From: Anaerolineae bacterium
Lineage (GTDB): Bacteria > Chloroflexota > Anaerolineae > 4572-78 > J111
DNA: 64,000 nt
Assembly: GCA_023382535.1 (NCBI GenBank)
Contig: JAHDWA010000021.1
Location: 88,856 to 152,855 of the forward strand
Direction: 5' to 3'
In this document: positions 45,401-55,100 of the stretch, in pieces
How the letters are laid out: every line of letters starts with the position of its first letter
Position numbering within the stretch: position 1 is the stretch's first letter
The notes under the pieces: model-generated
The model's input: the letters and a program-made list of their open reading frames with translations, nothing else
Databases searched by the model: none
What the model was told of the DNA's origin: nothing
Program-made: the position numbers and the translations under genes

Positions 45401-45715
45401 CCAGAAGTAACGCTCCAAAGCGGCGGAGTCGCCGGGGTTTATCAGCTCATCTTGGATAGCATTGGCGTTAATCTGGTTGAGCAGGTGGGGTGTTTCCAAA
45501 AAGGTTTCCAGTTCCCGCTCGATTTGAATGGCGATTTCGCGCTGTAGCTGGATGGTCGCTTCATTAACAGCCTGCTGCCCGTTACGAAAGGAGAGATAGC
45601 CGGCTGAGCCAACGGCCAGGGCTGTTAGCAATGCAAAGGGCACAAGCAGGACAATAAGCAAAGGGACATTCTTAAATTTGAATGGAAAGTTGTTTTTAAG
45701 GTGAGCCGGAAGCAT
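42467..45715 (-). CDS. Hybrid sensor histidine kinase with Cache-type input, HAMP, two PAS and receiver domains
   Basis: 1082 residues. Order: transmembrane helix (about 15-38), a large extracytoplasmic dCache-like domain (40-345) with YYFGNPQGG- and [17 protein letters not shown] features, a second membrane helix, HAMP (about 375-425), PAS 1 ([14 protein letters not shown]), and PAS 2 with PAC ([16 protein letters not shown]). Then come HisKA with the His in [13 protein letters not shown], HATPase with [10 protein letters not shown] and DTGHGMD, and a C-terminal receiver ([13 protein letters not shown]; phospho-Asp in LLTDVIMPG). Likely a sensor of an extracellular small molecule. Partner unknown. 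Confidence 0.93.
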   Translation of the reverse strand: MLPAHLKNNFPFKFKNVPLLIVLLVPFALLTALAVGSAGYLSFRNGQQAVNEATIQLQREIAIQIERELETFLETPHLLNQINANAIQDELINPGDSAALERYFWQQLQLFESVSSIYFGNPQGGLVDAGREGAGGLLYIAATDSFAAGPFRKYAADERGNRADLLTTIPDFDARIHPWYARAVASGQSAWSDIYILATGQDLALAVSRPVYDAHGELLGVVSSDIFLSHLNAFLQNLTADKSREIFIIERSSGLLVAASTGESLLTTAEKGQPPQRFLAAASNVPLIQQGAAQLAAQFGNMESIENWQNFVFELNDRRYLAQVFPFYQKPNLDWLVVVLIPEADFMTPLQANSRSTVWLTVAALAAVLTASIITARRVSQALVNLNQAAKLLAGGAWTQPLRFYRIKEINELSQSFNAMAVQLTQSKERMAAEITERRQAEEKIVASEQRFRALIENSADAIVLLNVTGDIVYQSPSGLRLTGYSAEERIGRSGFDLIHPDDLDNARRLFAGLIQEPSADVSIQLRSRCKDGSWRWLEVTGANLLADPSVQAVVVNYRDITEGKQAEKSLQDLSLAVNASGDIVFMTDKEGLITSINAQFTALYGYNQEEVVGKVTPRILKSGRQSQEVYEQFWETILRGELFRGEVINKSKDGRFIFIEETVSPFLDDRGRIAGFLAIQRNITERKQLEARLLQAQKMEAIGRLAGGIAHDFNNILLPIIGYAELSLLKLPPDDELYADLTRIRKAADRAAGLVRQILAFSRQQVLEMRVLGLNTVILDFSEMIRRLIGEDIELEIFLEPALYQVKADKGQLEQVLLNLVINARDAMPTGGKLTIETANVYLEEEYVKKHAGLQIPGHFAMLSVSDTGHGMDATTKERIFEPFFTTKAESKGTGLGLATVFGIIQQHGGSIWVYSEPGHGATFKIYLPQAKDAAQRPVIVATEKPVSMSGTETILVVEDEEMVRQLVCETLAAHGYKVIEAQSPSEAVQLATEYKETIHLLLTDVIMPGMNGKALYHQVAAIYPSIKVLYMSGYTDNAIVHHGVLDEGVNFLQKPFTVNNLAQKVRSVLRASGHRGVKLP

Positions 45716-45721
45716 AATAGC

Positions 45722-45736
45722 TTATTATATCATAAC
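45722..45736 (-). promoter_or_regulatory. Candidate -10 of the hybrid kinase gene
   Basis: On the minus strand GATATAATAAG lies only about 10 bases before the start codon at 45715. If it is the -10 element, the mRNA is nearly leaderless. The -35 match is poor, so this is tentative. Confidence 0.3.
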
Positions 45737-45892
45737 CGGCGCATAATTTTGGATTATCAGGAAGATATTTTGCGGGACAGGAAATCACAACTATTCGTCT
45801 TAGTGTTGAAGAACCTGTGGTGGTGACGTAGCCATTGTGGGTTTACTGACCCCCTCGGTCGAACGAATTAGTTGTTTGAGAAGAGGAACTCA

Positions 45893-45931
45893 ATGTTTCG
45901 AGGATGGGGTATATTAAATTGGGTCAAATGA
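45893..45931 (+). CDS. Possible 12-residue leader peptide upstream of ctaA
   Basis: ATG 45893 follows AGAGGAAC and reads MFRGWGILNWVK before TGA at 45929-45931, which overlaps ATG 45928 of ctaA as ATGA. Such an arrangement can couple translation. It is also compatible with chance, since ctaA may begin at 45904. Confidence 0.3.
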   Translation: MFRGWGILNWVK

Positions 45932-47019
45932 ACCGACTCTTTAACTTCCACCTTCAAACCTCAAACAAGCTTCTGAGTCGGTGGTTATTTGGCTTATGCT
46001 TTTTGATTGCTCTGATGGTAATTCTGGGCGGTTTTGTGCGCTTGACCCGTTCAGGACTTTCGATTGTGGAGTGGCGGGTTATCACCGGGGTGGTACCGCC
46101 CCTTAGCGAAGCGGCCTGGCAGGCAGCCTTCGTCAAGTACCAACAAACGCCTGAGTATCGCCATATCAATCACACCATGACTCTCCCGGAGTACAAGTTC
46201 ATCTACTACGTTGAATACTCCCATCGCCTGCTGGGCCGATTGACCGGGTTGATGCTGGTCATTCCTCTTACTATTTTTCTTATCGGCAAAACCATCTCCC
46301 GCCGAGAAGGTTCGCTTTATCTGGGCCTGGGCTTGTTCTTTGCCTTGCAGGGAGTGATGGGCTGGTACATGGTCAAGAGTGGCCTCGTTGACCAACCTGC
46401 GGTCAGTCATTATCGTCTGACAGCTCACTTGCTGTTGGCCTTGCTTTTGTTTGGTCTCTGCTTCTGGCTCGCTTTGAGCAAGGCCAACCAAATTTTGACC
46501 TTAAAACAAATGCCCGGACACCCCCCGATTTTCAAGCTGTCACTGGGTTTGGCGGTGGTCTTGGTTATTCAGATCACCTACGGCGGCTTAATGGCCGGTT
46601 TAAAAGCCGGCTACATCTCAGACACATTTCCATTGATGTTTGGCTACCTGGTTCCACCGGGCCTGCTGTCGTCGTTTCACCCCTGGCCGGCAAACCTGGT
46701 AGCTAACCCGGTCACAGTTCATTTTGTGCATCGCTGGCTGGCCTTCATAGTTTTGGCCCTGGCCGGCTTTCTTTTTTATCAGGTTAGAAACAGGGGGTAT
46801 GGCCATAGATTACAATTGAGCGTCCTGGCCTTTTTGGTACTGGGTGCGGTGCAGATACTATTGGGTCTTGGGGTGATTACCTGGCACGTCCCCCTAGCTC
46901 TGGCCTTAGCCCATCAGGCGGTGGCGCTGGGCTTATTTGCACTGGCCTTATTTATCAGTTACCTGTCGCGGGTAGATCAGGCTTATCATGATTTTCGGCG
47001 GGCCAGCTCGCTGGCATAG
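45928..47019 (+). CDS. ctaA: Heme A synthase (CtaA/COX15 family)
   Basis: 363 residues from ATG 45928; an in-frame ATG at 45904 would add 8 residues. Eight predicted membrane helices in two homologous halves. Seen: GGFVRLTRSGLSIVEWRVITG, YYVEYSHRLLGRL and MVKSGLVD...VSHYRLTAHL, and late HFVHRWLAF and ALAHQAVALG, the heme-ligand histidines. It converts heme O to heme A for an aa3-type oxidase, which implies the host can respire oxygen. No oxidase genes are adjacent. Confidence 0.93.
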   Translation: MNRLFNFHLQTSNKLLSRWLFGLCFLIALMVILGGFVRLTRSGLSIVEWRVITGVVPPLSEAAWQAAFVKYQQTPEYRHINHTMTLPEYKFIYYVEYSHRLLGRLTGLMLVIPLTIFLIGKTISRREGSLYLGLGLFFALQGVMGWYMVKSGLVDQPAVSHYRLTAHLLLALLLFGLCFWLALSKANQILTLKQMPGHPPIFKLSLGLAVVLVIQITYGGLMAGLKAGYISDTFPLMFGYLVPPGLLSSFHPWPANLVANPVTVHFVHRWLAFIVLALAGFLFYQVRNRGYGHRLQLSVLAFLVLGAVQILLGLGVITWHVPLALALAHQAVALGLFALALFISYLSRVDQAYHDFRRASSLA

Positions 47020-47146
47020 CGCACCCCCAACATAGACGCATTCTCTTTGAGCCAATCGGTCAGGCGAGTGGGGTCAGCTGGCGGCGAGTTGACGTAAAGT
47101 AAATCCGCCATCAACCCTTCAATCTCCTCGCGGTTGCCTATATTTT
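46986..47146 (-). pseudogene. Possible remnant of a coding region
   Basis: On the minus strand an open segment reads NREEIEGLMADLLYVNSPPA and continues to YASELARRKS before TGA at 46986-46988. The composition looks protein-like, but no start is clear and it overlaps both the ctaA 3' end and the end of the next gene in another frame. It may be the tail of a broken gene. Confidence 0.3.
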
Positions 47147-47616
47147 TGATTACTCTGATGGTGATTTGGGGCGGTTTTGCCCTTACTTTCGTCGTTGATA
47201 CCGATGACCAACAGCGATACTGTTATCGCGGCGGCCACCACGTGCAAAAATGCGGCTACGGTACTAGCCAGGATAGTTTTGTAAGGAACGGGCACAGCAT
47301 AGTCCGGGATGAAGCTAATCAGCAGCACGACGACAGAAATGATGATAAAGATAAGAACCGGCCGAGCCGTATGCCCGGCCAACCAGGCAAAAAGGGCTGT
47401 CGCCACAACGGTTGGGACAAGCGTAAAAATAGCCGAACGGAAATAGTTATCCAGCGGGGCAAACAGGGCAATCTCCGGCCAAATAGAAATAGATAGGGCT
47501 TGCACCACCAGGACAGCTATGACACTGGCTGCGGCTGCCAGAAAGCCTCTTTTCACCCAATCGCTGCTTGTCATAGCCTCACGGGGGCGAACATTAATGT
47601 TAGCTTGATTTCTCAT
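47119..47616 (-). CDS. DUF6069-like small membrane protein
   Basis: 165 residues with four hydrophobic helices, beginning near FLAAAASVIAVLVVQAL, with an FIPDYAVPV segment and an ATVAAFLHVVAAAITV helix. The pattern fits the DUF6069 family of small integral membrane proteins. ATG 47616 follows AGGAGA. The polar C-terminal tail is low-complexity and overlaps the putative remnant. Function unknown. Confidence 0.6.
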   Translation of the reverse strand: MRNQANINVRPREAMTSSDWVKRGFLAAAASVIAVLVVQALSISIWPEIALFAPLDNYFRSAIFTLVPTVVATALFAWLAGHTARPVLIFIIISVVVLLISFIPDYAVPVPYKTILASTVAAFLHVVAAAITVSLLVIGINDESKGKTAPNHHQSNQKYRQPRGD

Positions 47617-47693
47617 AAAACTTTCTCCTGTGGTACGGGTGATGATTACTCACACTACAATATGCCTCAGATGAGCAGCTGGAAAAACTCACC

Positions 47694-48650
47694 TCAACTG
47701 GGAACCTCAAGGAATGACTCGCGGACAAGGCAAACTCTCTCGCCCTCTCTTTTAACCCCACCAGCAAGCAGCCACAGGGCGATAATACCGAGAAAGGCCT
47801 GGGTGCTGAGCTGCGGCGCATAGCCGCCAGCAGCCAACAATAGGATGGCCCAGCCGGCCGGCTCCTTCCGGCGCAGCGCTGCGGCCGCCGTCACGCCGGC
47901 TAACCAGAGACTCAGGGTGTACAGCGGCCAGGGCAAGTAGAGAGTCAGGCCAGTAGACCAGACCGCCAGGGTCCCGGTCAGGGCCGGGTTGGCCAGGTAG
48001 AGCCCGGTGAAGGCCAGGGCCGGGCCGGCGGCCATAAACATCTCCCGGCGCGACGCCCCTCGCCCGTAGGCATACCATAAGCTCCCCGCGCTAGCAACAA
48101 CCAGCAGTTCCCCCAGGTTAAAGAGGGTTTCAGTTAAGGGCGGCGGGCCAGGCCAGCCCCAGGCGGTGTACCAGGCGGGCAGGAGTTGGTACAAGCGCCC
48201 CAGCAGCAGGGCCAGAGCCGGGAGCAGCAGCCCGATGTGCCGGCCCCGGGTGGCGATAATAACCACAGCGACCACCCCCAACCCCAGGTTAGCGACCACC
48301 CCCCAGCCCGTCGGTGCGACCCACAGAAACATCAGGCTGAAGCCGACCTGGCTCAGCAAGATAAGCGATAACCCAACTCCCAGGACAGACCTGACCGCTG
48401 TGTCCGGGGAAAAGCTGTCAGGCTGGCGGCCAGTTTGCCATTCGCGCCAGGCCATCCAGCCCAACATGCCCAGCCCCAACAGGCCGGCCAGGGTGGTTGC
48501 TAATTGCCCGGCCAGGGTGAGCGCCTCATAAAGTACCAGCACTGGCGGCGGCTTGGGTATGAAGATGGCGGCGCGGGTCAAGGTCCGGGCGATCAGCCAA
48601 TCGGCTACGGCGGCCAGAGCCAGCCAGCGCAGCAGTCCGTCCCCTCTCAT
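47694..48650 (-). CDS. Polytopic membrane protein of the molybdoenzyme operon
   Basis: About 318 residues with nine or so hydrophobic helices and no family I can name. ATG 48650 overlaps the stop of the heme-b subunit gene (ATGA). The frame is open further upstream but that part is a shadow of the gamma gene. Position as the last gene of the operon suggests a membrane anchor, quinone-interacting protein or maturation factor (inference). Confidence 0.65.
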   Translation of the reverse strand: MRGDGLLRWLALAAVADWLIARTLTRAAIFIPKPPPVLVLYEALTLAGQLATTLAGLLGLGMLGWMAWREWQTGRQPDSFSPDTAVRSVLGVGLSLILLSQVGFSLMFLWVAPTGWGVVANLGLGVVAVVIIATRGRHIGLLLPALALLLGRLYQLLPAWYTAWGWPGPPPLTETLFNLGELLVVASAGSLWYAYGRGASRREMFMAAGPALAFTGLYLANPALTGTLAVWSTGLTLYLPWPLYTLSLWLAGVTAAAALRRKEPAGWAILLLAAGGYAPQLSTQAFLGIIALWLLAGGVKREGERVCLVRESFLEVPS

Positions 48651-49714
48651 TGCTGCTCTGATAGTTTTGAAAGCAGGATCAGCACCAGTAACAGAACCAG
48701 GCTGCCGACAACGATGCTGATGAGACTCAAAGTCATGATCTGGGTGACCGGGAGCGTACTGCCCGTTGCGGCCGTGGCAACCGGAGCGGCGCTGGCCGCG
48801 GGTGCCTGGGTGGCCGGAGCAGCGGCCCCGCCCAATTGCAGCGAGACCCACTGCGAGGTAGATTTCTGCCCGTTGCGCTCGCCATTGGCCCCATCCCAGG
48901 CGGCAAAGGCAATCGAGTAGACCTGATTGGCGGTAAAACTGACGTCCTCGGCTTCGGTTGAGGTTAGATCGCGGCTAAAGATGACCCGCCATTTGCCATC
49001 GGCCCAGGCCCCGTATCCCTGCACATTTTGGCCGCCCGCCCCCTGGCTGGTCAGCGTCCCAAAACCCCCGGCGATCAGGTCTTCCACCGGCGACTCATGG
49101 CTGGTGCTGGCAAACAAATTATCTGCGGCCAGGGCCGGGACGTAGTTTACATCGGTGTAATCACCGGGGCCGGCGGCGACGCCTTTGTCCGCTTCTGCAA
49201 AAGCGTAGTAGTCGGCGTACATATTGGGGTAGAGCGTCTCCAAATCCTGGCGCGTGTCCAGATCGGCCTGCCAATCGGCCTTCCAGTGCCAGATGTTCAC
49301 GTCTCCACCCAACTGGCCCATACAGTAGAAGGGCGGACCTTCGGCCAGGGGGAACTGCACGGCCACGGCGTCCCGAAAATCCTGCACCCGGACCATGGTG
49401 TCGTTTTGGGTTTCGTCGGCCCACTCAACCAGCAAAGCCAACTGCCGGTCGTTGTGCAGCGCCCGGACGGCCAGCGCCTTGATCTTGGTTTCCGGTAGCA
49501 TGGGCCGGGCCACGACCTGGGCGCTCAGGGGCACTTCGATGGCCGTGGCCTGCTGCCAGAGGGGGGAGGCCAGATCTGCGGTGGGCAACACCTCTGCCAC
49601 TTGCGCCGCCACCAGTGTGACTCCCTGCGAGCTGGCCAAGGGGATCTTGAAAAAAGTGAGCGCGGCGGCCAGCAGGATAATGAAACTAACAAAGATTCGA
49701 TGGGGTGTGATCAT
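48647..49714 (-). CDS. Heme-b gamma subunit of a type II DMSO reductase-family enzyme (EbdC/NxrC-like)
   Basis: 355 residues. N-terminal signal-like helix (RIFVSFIILLAAALTFFKIP), then an ethylbenzene-dehydrogenase-gamma-type domain with ALLVEWADETQND, FYCMGQLGGDVNIWHWKADW, and GKWRVIFSRDL. Met132 is a candidate axial heme ligand. An Ala/Pro linker and a C-terminal membrane helix follow, so the subunit is membrane-tethered on the outside. ATG 49714 has GGAGG at proper spacing. It would carry electrons between the Fe-S subunit and a membrane or periplasmic carrier. Confidence 0.85.
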   Translation of the reverse strand: MITPHRIFVSFIILLAAALTFFKIPLASSQGVTLVAAQVAEVLPTADLASPLWQQATAIEVPLSAQVVARPMLPETKIKALAVRALHNDRQLALLVEWADETQNDTMVRVQDFRDAVAVQFPLAEGPPFYCMGQLGGDVNIWHWKADWQADLDTRQDLETLYPNMYADYYAFAEADKGVAAGPGDYTDVNYVPALAADNLFASTSHESPVEDLIAGGFGTLTSQGAGGQNVQGYGAWADGKWRVIFSRDLTSTEAEDVSFTANQVYSIAFAAWDGANGERNGQKSTSQWVSLQLGGAAAPATQAPAASAAPVATAATGSTLPVTQIMTLSLISIVVGSLVLLLVLILLSKLSEQQ

Positions 49715-49746
49715 GCAATGCCTCCAATTCCGATAGGGGTTCAATC

Positions 49747-50430
49747 TTACCGGCTTAACTCGGCGGTGGGACAGCTTGAGCAGGAGAAATCCGGGTCAAA
49801 GGGGGTATGCTGCATCTGGCTGACCAGCTGCTCCTCAAGCTCCACTCCCAGGCGGGCGGCGTCGGCCTTGACAAAGGCCACAGCAAAGCGGCCCAAAGCC
49901 AGGTACGCGCCCTCCGGGGCATTCAGGGCCAGGCTGTGGGCAAACAGGCCCAGCCAGCGCCCCAGGTGATCCTGTAAAAATTTACGCTGGGCCTCCTGAC
50001 AAATTTCGGCCTGCTCAACCAGCTCCTGCCCTACCGCATAAGCCTCTTTGAGCGCCAAAACTTGCATAAACTCCAACTCCATGGCCAGATGATCCGGCCG
50101 CTCGCGCACCGCGCCGCCAATCTCAAAGCCAAAGGCGCGGTAGAAGCCGCTCAGATCGGCCAGTTCCTGGCTCTGGCGAAACTCATGGGGCAGCCCGTAC
50201 TCGGTCTCGTAGCAGAGCGAGCCGGTCAGCCCAAAGGCGCGGCGATAGGCGGTTTGCAGGGCGGGCAGTTCGACCCGCTCGATGGGCGGGCTGGCCAAGC
50301 CCATCTCCAGGCCAGCCACGACCTCGGCCAGCAACGGCGCATCGGTGGTCCAATTTTCCTGGGGATAGAGAAACGCCCCGGCCAGAAAGCTGTAAACCTG
50401 GGCGCGGCGAATGATAAGATTGATGTCCAT
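49747..50430 (-). CDS. TorD/NarJ-family molybdoenzyme assembly chaperone
   Basis: 227 residues, all-helical. Seen: [19 protein letters not shown], an [21 protein letters not shown] stretch, [15 protein letters not shown], and [19 protein letters not shown], which are TorD/DmsD signatures. A C-terminal CSSCP motif is present. It would bind the alpha subunit Tat signal and aid cofactor insertion before export. Confidence 0.88.
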   Translation of the reverse strand: MDINLIIRRAQVYSFLAGAFLYPQENWTTDAPLLAEVVAGLEMGLASPPIERVELPALQTAYRRAFGLTGSLCYETEYGLPHEFRQSQELADLSGFYRAFGFEIGGAVRERPDHLAMELEFMQVLALKEAYAVGQELVEQAEICQEAQRKFLQDHLGRWLGLFAHSLALNAPEGAYLALGRFAVAFVKADAARLGVELEEQLVSQMQHTPFDPDFSCSSCPTAELSR

Positions 50431-50469
50431 GGGTTGAACCTCTCATATCTTTTTAACTGATGGGTCGTA

Positions 50470-50525
50470 CCTGTTCCGTCTTGCGTGGTGCGTAAGTAGT
50501 AACGGAACACGCACCACGCACCACG
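50470..50525. repeat. Word-repeat hairpin (CTTGCGTGGTGCGTA / ACGCACCACGCACCACG)
   Basis: CGTCTTGCGTGGTGCGTAAG and the complementary ACACGCACCACGCACCACG half lie between the beta and chaperone genes. Confidence 0.75.
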
Positions 50526-50533
50526 TTTCACCC

Positions 50534-51793
50534 TCAAATTGAATTGGGTCGCTCGGCCGGGCGCTCGTAGACCGGCTCGACCACGCTCAGGCGCACGGCC
50601 TCCCGCCCTTTGGCGTCAAAGCCGATGACCGTGTCGTTGTACATTTGCCAGGGTTGGCCGTTGATTTCGGTCTCCAGGGCCAGCGGCCCTTCTTCGATTT
50701 CGTAGCGAAAAATCATCTTCTGGGTGGTGCGGAAAAGCTGCAACACGGCCAGCAGTTCCCGCGAGGGTGCGGTGTAGTGGGCGATGGCCTCATCCACGCC
50801 GGGACCAAACATCTGACGTAGATAGGCGCGTGGGGCCCAGCGCGGCGGGATGTAGTAGATATTTGGCTCAGTGCCAAACTGGGGATACAAGGGCAGGGCC
50901 ACCTTTTCCACCTTGATCAGGTAGTAGAGCGGATGCTCCGGCGCGGCGGCCCACGAGCCATCCGCGGCGATGTTTACCAGGCCGTTCAGCCGGATTTTGC
51001 CGGGGCAGACGGCCATGCAGCGGGTTTCCATGGGCACACCATCGCTGAGCGGGTCGTTGCCCTCCACGCGGGGATAACAAGCCACGCACTTTTCGCTGGT
51101 ACGCGTTGTGCCCCGGTACATCGGCTTTTTGTAGGGGCACTGCTCCATACATTTGCGATAGCCCCGGCAACGGGCCTGGTCAATCAGGACGATGCCGTCT
51201 TCGGGGCGCTTGTAAATAGCCTTGCGCGGGCAGGCAGCGGCGCAGGCCGGATAGGTACAGTGATTGCAGATGCGCTGCAGGTAGAAAAACCAGGTCTGGT
51301 GTTCCGGCAGCGAGGCGCCTTCCAGGCTGAGGCCCAGCTTGTCACCCTTGTAGGCAGTTGAGGTATCCTCGTAAAAATTGGGGGCGCGCCACTCGCCGTC
51401 TTCGGGCAGGTAGCCGAGGGCCTGGTTGTTGGGGCCGGCGGCCTCGCTGAGGGCCAGGCCGTTGTATACCCCGTAGGGGGCTGTCTCGCCGGCCTGGCCG
51501 GTATCCCATTCAGCCTTTTGCCCGGCAGCCTGGTGGGCTTCATCCAGCAGTTGCAGAATTTTCACGTCCCAATGCTGGGGATAGCCGCCGTAAGGCTTGG
51601 TCTCGACGTTGTTCCACCACATATATTCCTGACCTTTGGAGAAAGTCCAGGTTGCTTTGCAGGCCCCGGTGCAGGTCTGGCAGCCGATGCAGCGATTGAT
51701 ATTGAAAACGGCCACAAACTGCTTTTGGGGATGGGCTTCTTCAAAAGCGTAATTCATCTTGCGGCCCAGATGCCAGTTATAAACTTCGGGCAT
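50534..51793 (-). CDS. Fe-S beta subunit of a NarH/NxrB-type oxidoreductase
   Basis: 419 residues. Electron-transfer subunit with several ferredoxin cysteine groups: CIGCQTCTGACKATW, RICNHCTYPACAAACPRKAI, CRGYRKCMEQCPYKKP and EKCVACYPRVEG, ETRCMAVCPGK. The stretch MPEVYNWHLGRKM, then QEYMWWNNVETKPYGGYPQ, resembles Nitrospira/anammox NxrB as I remember it. Unlike that NxrB, the first group here has a complete four-cysteine set, as in nitrate reductases. ATG 51793 follows AAGGAGG. No Tat signal, so it is probably exported as a hitch-hiker with alpha. Confidence 0.9.
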   Translation of the reverse strand: MPEVYNWHLGRKMNYAFEEAHPQKQFVAVFNINRCIGCQTCTGACKATWTFSKGQEYMWWNNVETKPYGGYPQHWDVKILQLLDEAHQAAGQKAEWDTGQAGETAPYGVYNGLALSEAAGPNNQALGYLPEDGEWRAPNFYEDTSTAYKGDKLGLSLEGASLPEHQTWFFYLQRICNHCTYPACAAACPRKAIYKRPEDGIVLIDQARCRGYRKCMEQCPYKKPMYRGTTRTSEKCVACYPRVEGNDPLSDGVPMETRCMAVCPGKIRLNGLVNIAADGSWAAAPEHPLYYLIKVEKVALPLYPQFGTEPNIYYIPPRWAPRAYLRQMFGPGVDEAIAHYTAPSRELLAVLQLFRTTQKMIFRYEIEEGPLALETEINGQPWQMYNDTVIGFDAKGREAVRLSVVEPVYERPAERPNSI

Positions 51794-51878
51794 AACGCCT
51801 CCTTGTTGGATGATAATGCTTGAGTCCAGGACTTGGTTCTGTCACACCTTGATGTGGATGTGTGAAACGTGAACTTTT

Positions 51879-52148
51879 TTATGCCTCGCGTCTCACGACG
51901 CCCCATTTCGCGCAGGTTCGCTGGATTAACTCTCGGACATAGGCTTCGCCTTTTTGCCGGTAGATGCGATGGGTCGCCAGGTACACCGGGCTGGTAAACA
52001 GACCCATGAGCCGCCGCTCGCCCCAACCCAGGCGGACATATTCCTCAACCATTATTTCGGCCATAGCCTCGAGCTGGCCCGGCTCGCCGGGCAGGGCCAT
52101 GCCAACCAGTTCCAGCGGATCTTCTTCGACAAATTCATCGTAGGGCAT
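51879..52148 (-). CDS. Small protein between alpha and beta subunit genes
   Basis: 89 residues, not a family I can name. It is acidic at the N-terminus (MPYDEFVEEDPLELVGMALP) with a helical middle (LEAMAEIMVEEYVRLG) and TSPVYLATHRIYRQKGEAY. The start lies within 2 bases of the alpha stop, so it is translationally coupled. No signal peptide and no cysteine pair. A maturation or assembly role is the simplest inference. Confidence 0.7.
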   Translation of the reverse strand: MPYDEFVEEDPLELVGMALPGEPGQLEAMAEIMVEEYVRLGWGERRLMGLFTSPVYLATHRIYRQKGEAYVRELIQRTCAKWGVVRREA

Positions 52149-52149
52149 A

Positions 52150-55100
52150 TTAGGCTTCCTTTACCTCAACCATTTCGCCGTTGAGGTAGCGCTGCATGAA
52201 ATCGTTCTCGTGGCCAGGGGTCAGGCCGCGGGTGGCCGGTTCCCACTTGCCCTGGCCGTTCAGACCACCGTCTTCGGCCTTGGTCACTTTGACCAGCGTC
52301 TCTTTGGGCACGGTGTTGAGGGCGTGGTTGTCGGCCTCGCCGCCAAAGATGAAGCCGGTCGCCGCTTTAGTTTTGTGGAAAAGGGTGTCGGTCTGGTGCA
52401 TGGGCATGGACCAGTCGCGGGTGAGCGACTGCTGCGAGCCGTAGCGCAGGTTGGCCATGTAGCCGGTGCCCTCCGATTTGGCCAGACCGTCGGGCCGGGT
52501 TTCGTGGGCCAGCACCGATTTCTCGGTGGCCATGAAGGGGCCGTGCTTGAGCATGATGATGTGGTAGGGATAGGCCGGGTTGTATTTGACCCGCAGCATC
52601 AGCCGGGCCACTTTGTAGAAGGGGTCGTCGGGCTGCCAGCCGATATAGGGACGGTCAGCTGGGTTGGCGTCCACGTAAACGTAATCGCCATCCTCGATGC
52701 CCAAATCCTGGGCGGCCTGCGGGTTCATGTGCAGTTGGTGATCGCCGGGGCCGGGCAGGCGCTTGTCCACGCGGTAGGGGTCGCCAAAGTTAGAGTCGAG
52801 GATGATGGTCCAGTCTACCGTGCTCCAGGAGGAGTGGACGCGGTGGCGGGTCTTGGGGGTCAGGCAGTAAAAGTGATAGCCCTGTTCCCAGAGCGCGTTT
52901 TTGGTCTGCTTGACCTGCGCCCAATTCATAGCGACGTTGCGCACGGTGCGCTCCTCCCAGCCCATGGCGTCGAGGGGGATGCCGTAGTCGTCGGGGCGGA
53001 CAAAGCGGCTGGCGGTGACGATGACGTTGGGCAGGTAGGGCGTGGCTTCCGGGCTTTCGCGGTGGCTGATGATGTTCTCGCCGTATTCCACGGCTTCGGG
53101 GATGTCGCAGTAGGCGTTGAGCCGCCCGGTGTCGGTAAAGAAGGGGACGGAGTCGTTGATTTGCTCCCAGAAGGGGATGCGCGGGTAGGTGCGGAAAAGC
53201 ATCATGGCCGCGCCCGGCTCGCCGTACTTGCCGCCAATAATGTCCTCAAATTTGTAGCCGCTGGTCGTCAGCGACGAATCGAGCAGCCGCTGGATATAAA
53301 CTTCGGGCCGGCCTTCCAGGATGAATTTCCAGTAATCGCGGAAACGTTGATCGCCCAGTTGATCGCCGATGGCGGCGGCCGTTTCGGCCAGGATACGGCT
53401 GTCGTCGCGGGTGTCGTAGACCGGGGGGATGCCGCCTTTCCAGATTTGCAGGAAGGGGTTGGAGCAGGAGGCGGTGATTTCGTAGGTTTCAAACTCGGCC
53501 CAGGAGTTGGCCGCCAGGCCAAAATCGGCGTACTCGACGCTGGCCGTCATTTCGATGTCTACCGAGATGATCAGTTCGATGTTGGGGTTGACGTTTTTAA
53601 TCATCTCGTAGTGGTGCTTGGCGTTGTTGAGCAGGTTGACGTTGGTAAAGAACTGCACTTTGGTCGGCGTGGGCATGTGGGTCTGGCCGGTGAAGACCTT
53701 GCGGCCATACTTGGGCGTGTCTACAATCAGCGGCCGCTCGGAGTGGTTCCAGTAGGCCGGTTCTTCGTCTTTGGTGTAGGCGTGGGCGTGAATCTCTTTG
53801 CCGGCGGCGATCTCGTCCAGGTTCGGCTCAAAGGGGTCTTCGGCCACCCAGCCTTTGAAGCCCGGCCCGGTTTGGGGCGATCCCTGGAACAGCGCCGCTT
53901 TGTAGTTGCCGGCCCAGGTGTAGCAGCCCGCGCCCGGCTTGCCGATGTTGCCGGTGAGCATGAGAGGCAAAAATTGAGCGCGGTTGGCCAGGGTGGCGTG
54001 GAACCAGTGGTTGATGCCCTCGCCGATGTGGATGGCGGTGGGCTTGATGGTGGCGATGTCGTTGGCCAGGCGCTCGATCAGCTCTTTGGGAGCGTGGGTG
54101 ATCTCGGCGACAGTATCCAGGTCATAATCTTTGAGATGTTCCTGGTACATGGCCCACAGGGTCAGCACTTCCACCTCCGCGCCATCAGCCAGGGTAATCA
54201 TGCCCGACCAGTCGAGCGCGGGGTCAATGCCCTTGCCGGTCATGGCCGCGCCCACGTCGTCGCGGGTCAGGGCGACCAGCTCGCCGCTCTTTTCGTCGCG
54301 CACCACGTAATCGCCCAATTTGTCGTACTGTTCCGGGGTGAGGCCCTGGAGGTTGAAGCTGGGGCCGTCGGGGTCAAGGCCGGGTGCGTAATCGGGGAAA
54401 ACATCGGCCGCCCGCAGCCGTTGGAGGGTATCGGCCCGCACCAGCAGGGGGAAGTCGGTGAAGCGTTTGACAAACTCTTCGTCGTACTTTTGATTGTCTA
54501 TCAGCCAGCGGGTGATGCCCAGAAAGAGGGCCGTATCGGTGGCCGGGCGGATCGGAATCCAGTAATCCGACTTGGTGGCTGGGGGGGAATATTCGGGGGT
54601 GATGGTCACAATTTTGGCCCCCCGCTCCATCGCTTCGATGAAGAAGTGGGACTCGGCCATTTTGTTTTCGACCAGGTTTTTACCGCATTGGATGTGCAGC
54701 ATCGAGTTGCGCAGGTCGTTAAAATCCTCATCGGAGGTTTGCAGGCCGGTAGTAAAGGGGTGGCCGGGGGCCTGGTCGCCGTGCCAGGTGTAGTTGGACC
54801 AGATGCGCCCGCCCCGGGCCTCTTCCGGCTCGACGCCGCGCACGTGGGTATCGAGCAGGGCCAGGGTGTTGGAGAAACGGTACATGCCGTACTTGCCGAT
54901 GACCCCCAACAGCCCCATGCCGCCGCGACACTTGAAGGTGCGCGTCCCGGCTCCGCCCATCGCTTCGATCATCTCCTCCGGGTAGCCCTGTTTCCGCAAG
55001 AGGTCCGCACCTTTGTCGCCGGAGTAGCGGGTGGCGATGGCGATCATGCCGCGGGCGATGTAGTCGTAGGCCGTTTCCCAGGAGACGGGCAGCAGCTCAT

